Positions 63,704 through 64,000 of a stretch of 64,000 nt of DNA are shown here, piece by piece. Source of the DNA: Sedimenticola sp. (GTDB lineage: Bacteria > Pseudomonadota > Gammaproteobacteria > Chromatiales > Chromatiaceae); contig PKUO01000088.1 of the NCBI GenBank assembly GCA_002869585.1, forward strand, positions 79,863 to 143,862, written 5' to 3'. The notes below the pieces were generated by a model. It was not told where the DNA came from, did no database searches, and saw nothing but the letters and a program-made list of their open reading frames with translations. Positions within the stretch are counted from its first letter, which is position 1, and every line of letters begins with the position of its first letter. The translations under genes were made by a program, and so were the position numbers.

Positions 63704-64000
63704 CGGCAATCCCTTGGGCGGTTTTGGTGTTAGCTCTTCATGAGGTTGACATCCGGGTTAATAAAACTCATAAAAAACATGGGAAACTTTATCAATGGGT
63801 TAAATTGGGTGTAATATAGCAAATGTTAAAAAGAGTGAACAATAAAGAGATCCACTGCTAAATTTTCTGGGGAAAAATCATGCATTCATTAATAAAAATA
63901 CTGTAACTATTCAGCACAGTTGCCTGCACTGCTCCCATCGCTTTCCATAAAATCTGGATTCCTGCCCTGAAAAAGCAGATCCAAAGCCTGCGTAGCGGTC
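63704..64000. other. AT-rich intergenic end of window
   Basis: No gene, RNA or repeat is recognised here. The sequence is clearly AT-rich compared with the rest of the window and contains possible promoter-like hexamers for the small membrane protein gene, none strong enough to call. Confidence 0.5.

Overview
The window reads as chromosomal DNA of a GC-rich gammaproteobacterium. The evidence is a chain of housekeeping genes of recognisable gammaproteobacterial type and order: serB with ACT domains, ycgL, ubiK, comM/yifB, speA, polA-engB, moaC, ppa, and rlmH-maf-rng-yhdP-nit-tldD-pmbA. Three traits point (by inference) to a chemolithoautotrophic or sulfur-oxidising lineage of the Chromatiales/Sedimenticola/Thiodiazotropha kind: a pyrophosphate-linked cluster (pfp, hppA, ppa), a haem-sensing chemoreceptor and a bacteriohemerythrin behind an FNR/ANR box. 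There are no rRNA genes, tRNA genes, CRISPR arrays or prophage. The only clear mobile element is a group II intron.

Layout. 1-5046: 3' part of a giant protein combining cyclic-nucleotide-binding, rhodanese, coiled-coil, transmembrane and FGE-sulfatase domains. 5076-6306: PfkB kinase overlapping a Rieske ferredoxin. 6335-10163: small conserved proteins, RDD protein, aldo/keto reductase, CbiM-like permease, DjlA. 10470-24423: GGDEF/EAL protein, SerB with an altered nucleophile, YcgL, GIY-YIG, glutamate dehydrogenase, Slp lipoprotein, glycogen phosphorylase, thioredoxin-like protein, PilU, MOSC protein, DUF1415, ABC-F ATPase, CbiX. 24442-28218: broken comM, ubiK, then a textbook nitrogen module (overlapping NtrC sites, sigma-54 promoter, glnK, amtB, terminator). 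28222-30150: group II intron placed directly behind the amtB terminator. 30166-41957: haem-MCP, diguanylate cyclase, DUF4124, speA, HAD hydrolase, polA, a candidate Spot 42/ErsA-position sRNA, engB, bacteriohemerythrin, moaC, phosphodiesterase, ppa. 42141-46150: hppA, pfp and a small unknown. 46390-47835: adenylate kinase fused to a histone H1-like Lys/Ala tail. 47912-59490: pmbA, tldD, nit, yhdP, rng, maf, rlmH, htpX. 59678-63342: VWA protein, histidine kinase and response regulator. 63476-64000: small membrane protein and an AT-rich end.

How parts work together. PPi made by biosynthesis can be spent by Pfp in the fructose-6-phosphate/fructose-1,6-bisphosphate step, used by HppA to pump protons, or hydrolysed by Ppa; glycogen phosphorylase could feed hexose phosphates into the same node. 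GlnK-AmtB is the nitrogen-limitation response. Several c-di-GMP and redox/oxygen sensors (GGDEF/EAL protein, GGDEF protein, haem-MCP, hemerythrin) suggest life along oxygen or redox gradients. The items most worth a second look are the Adk-H1 fusion with an internal ribosome binding site, the CNB-rhodanese-FGE fusion, the candidate sRNA between polA and engB, SerB with Asp to Tyr at the catalytic nucleophile, and the PPi cluster.
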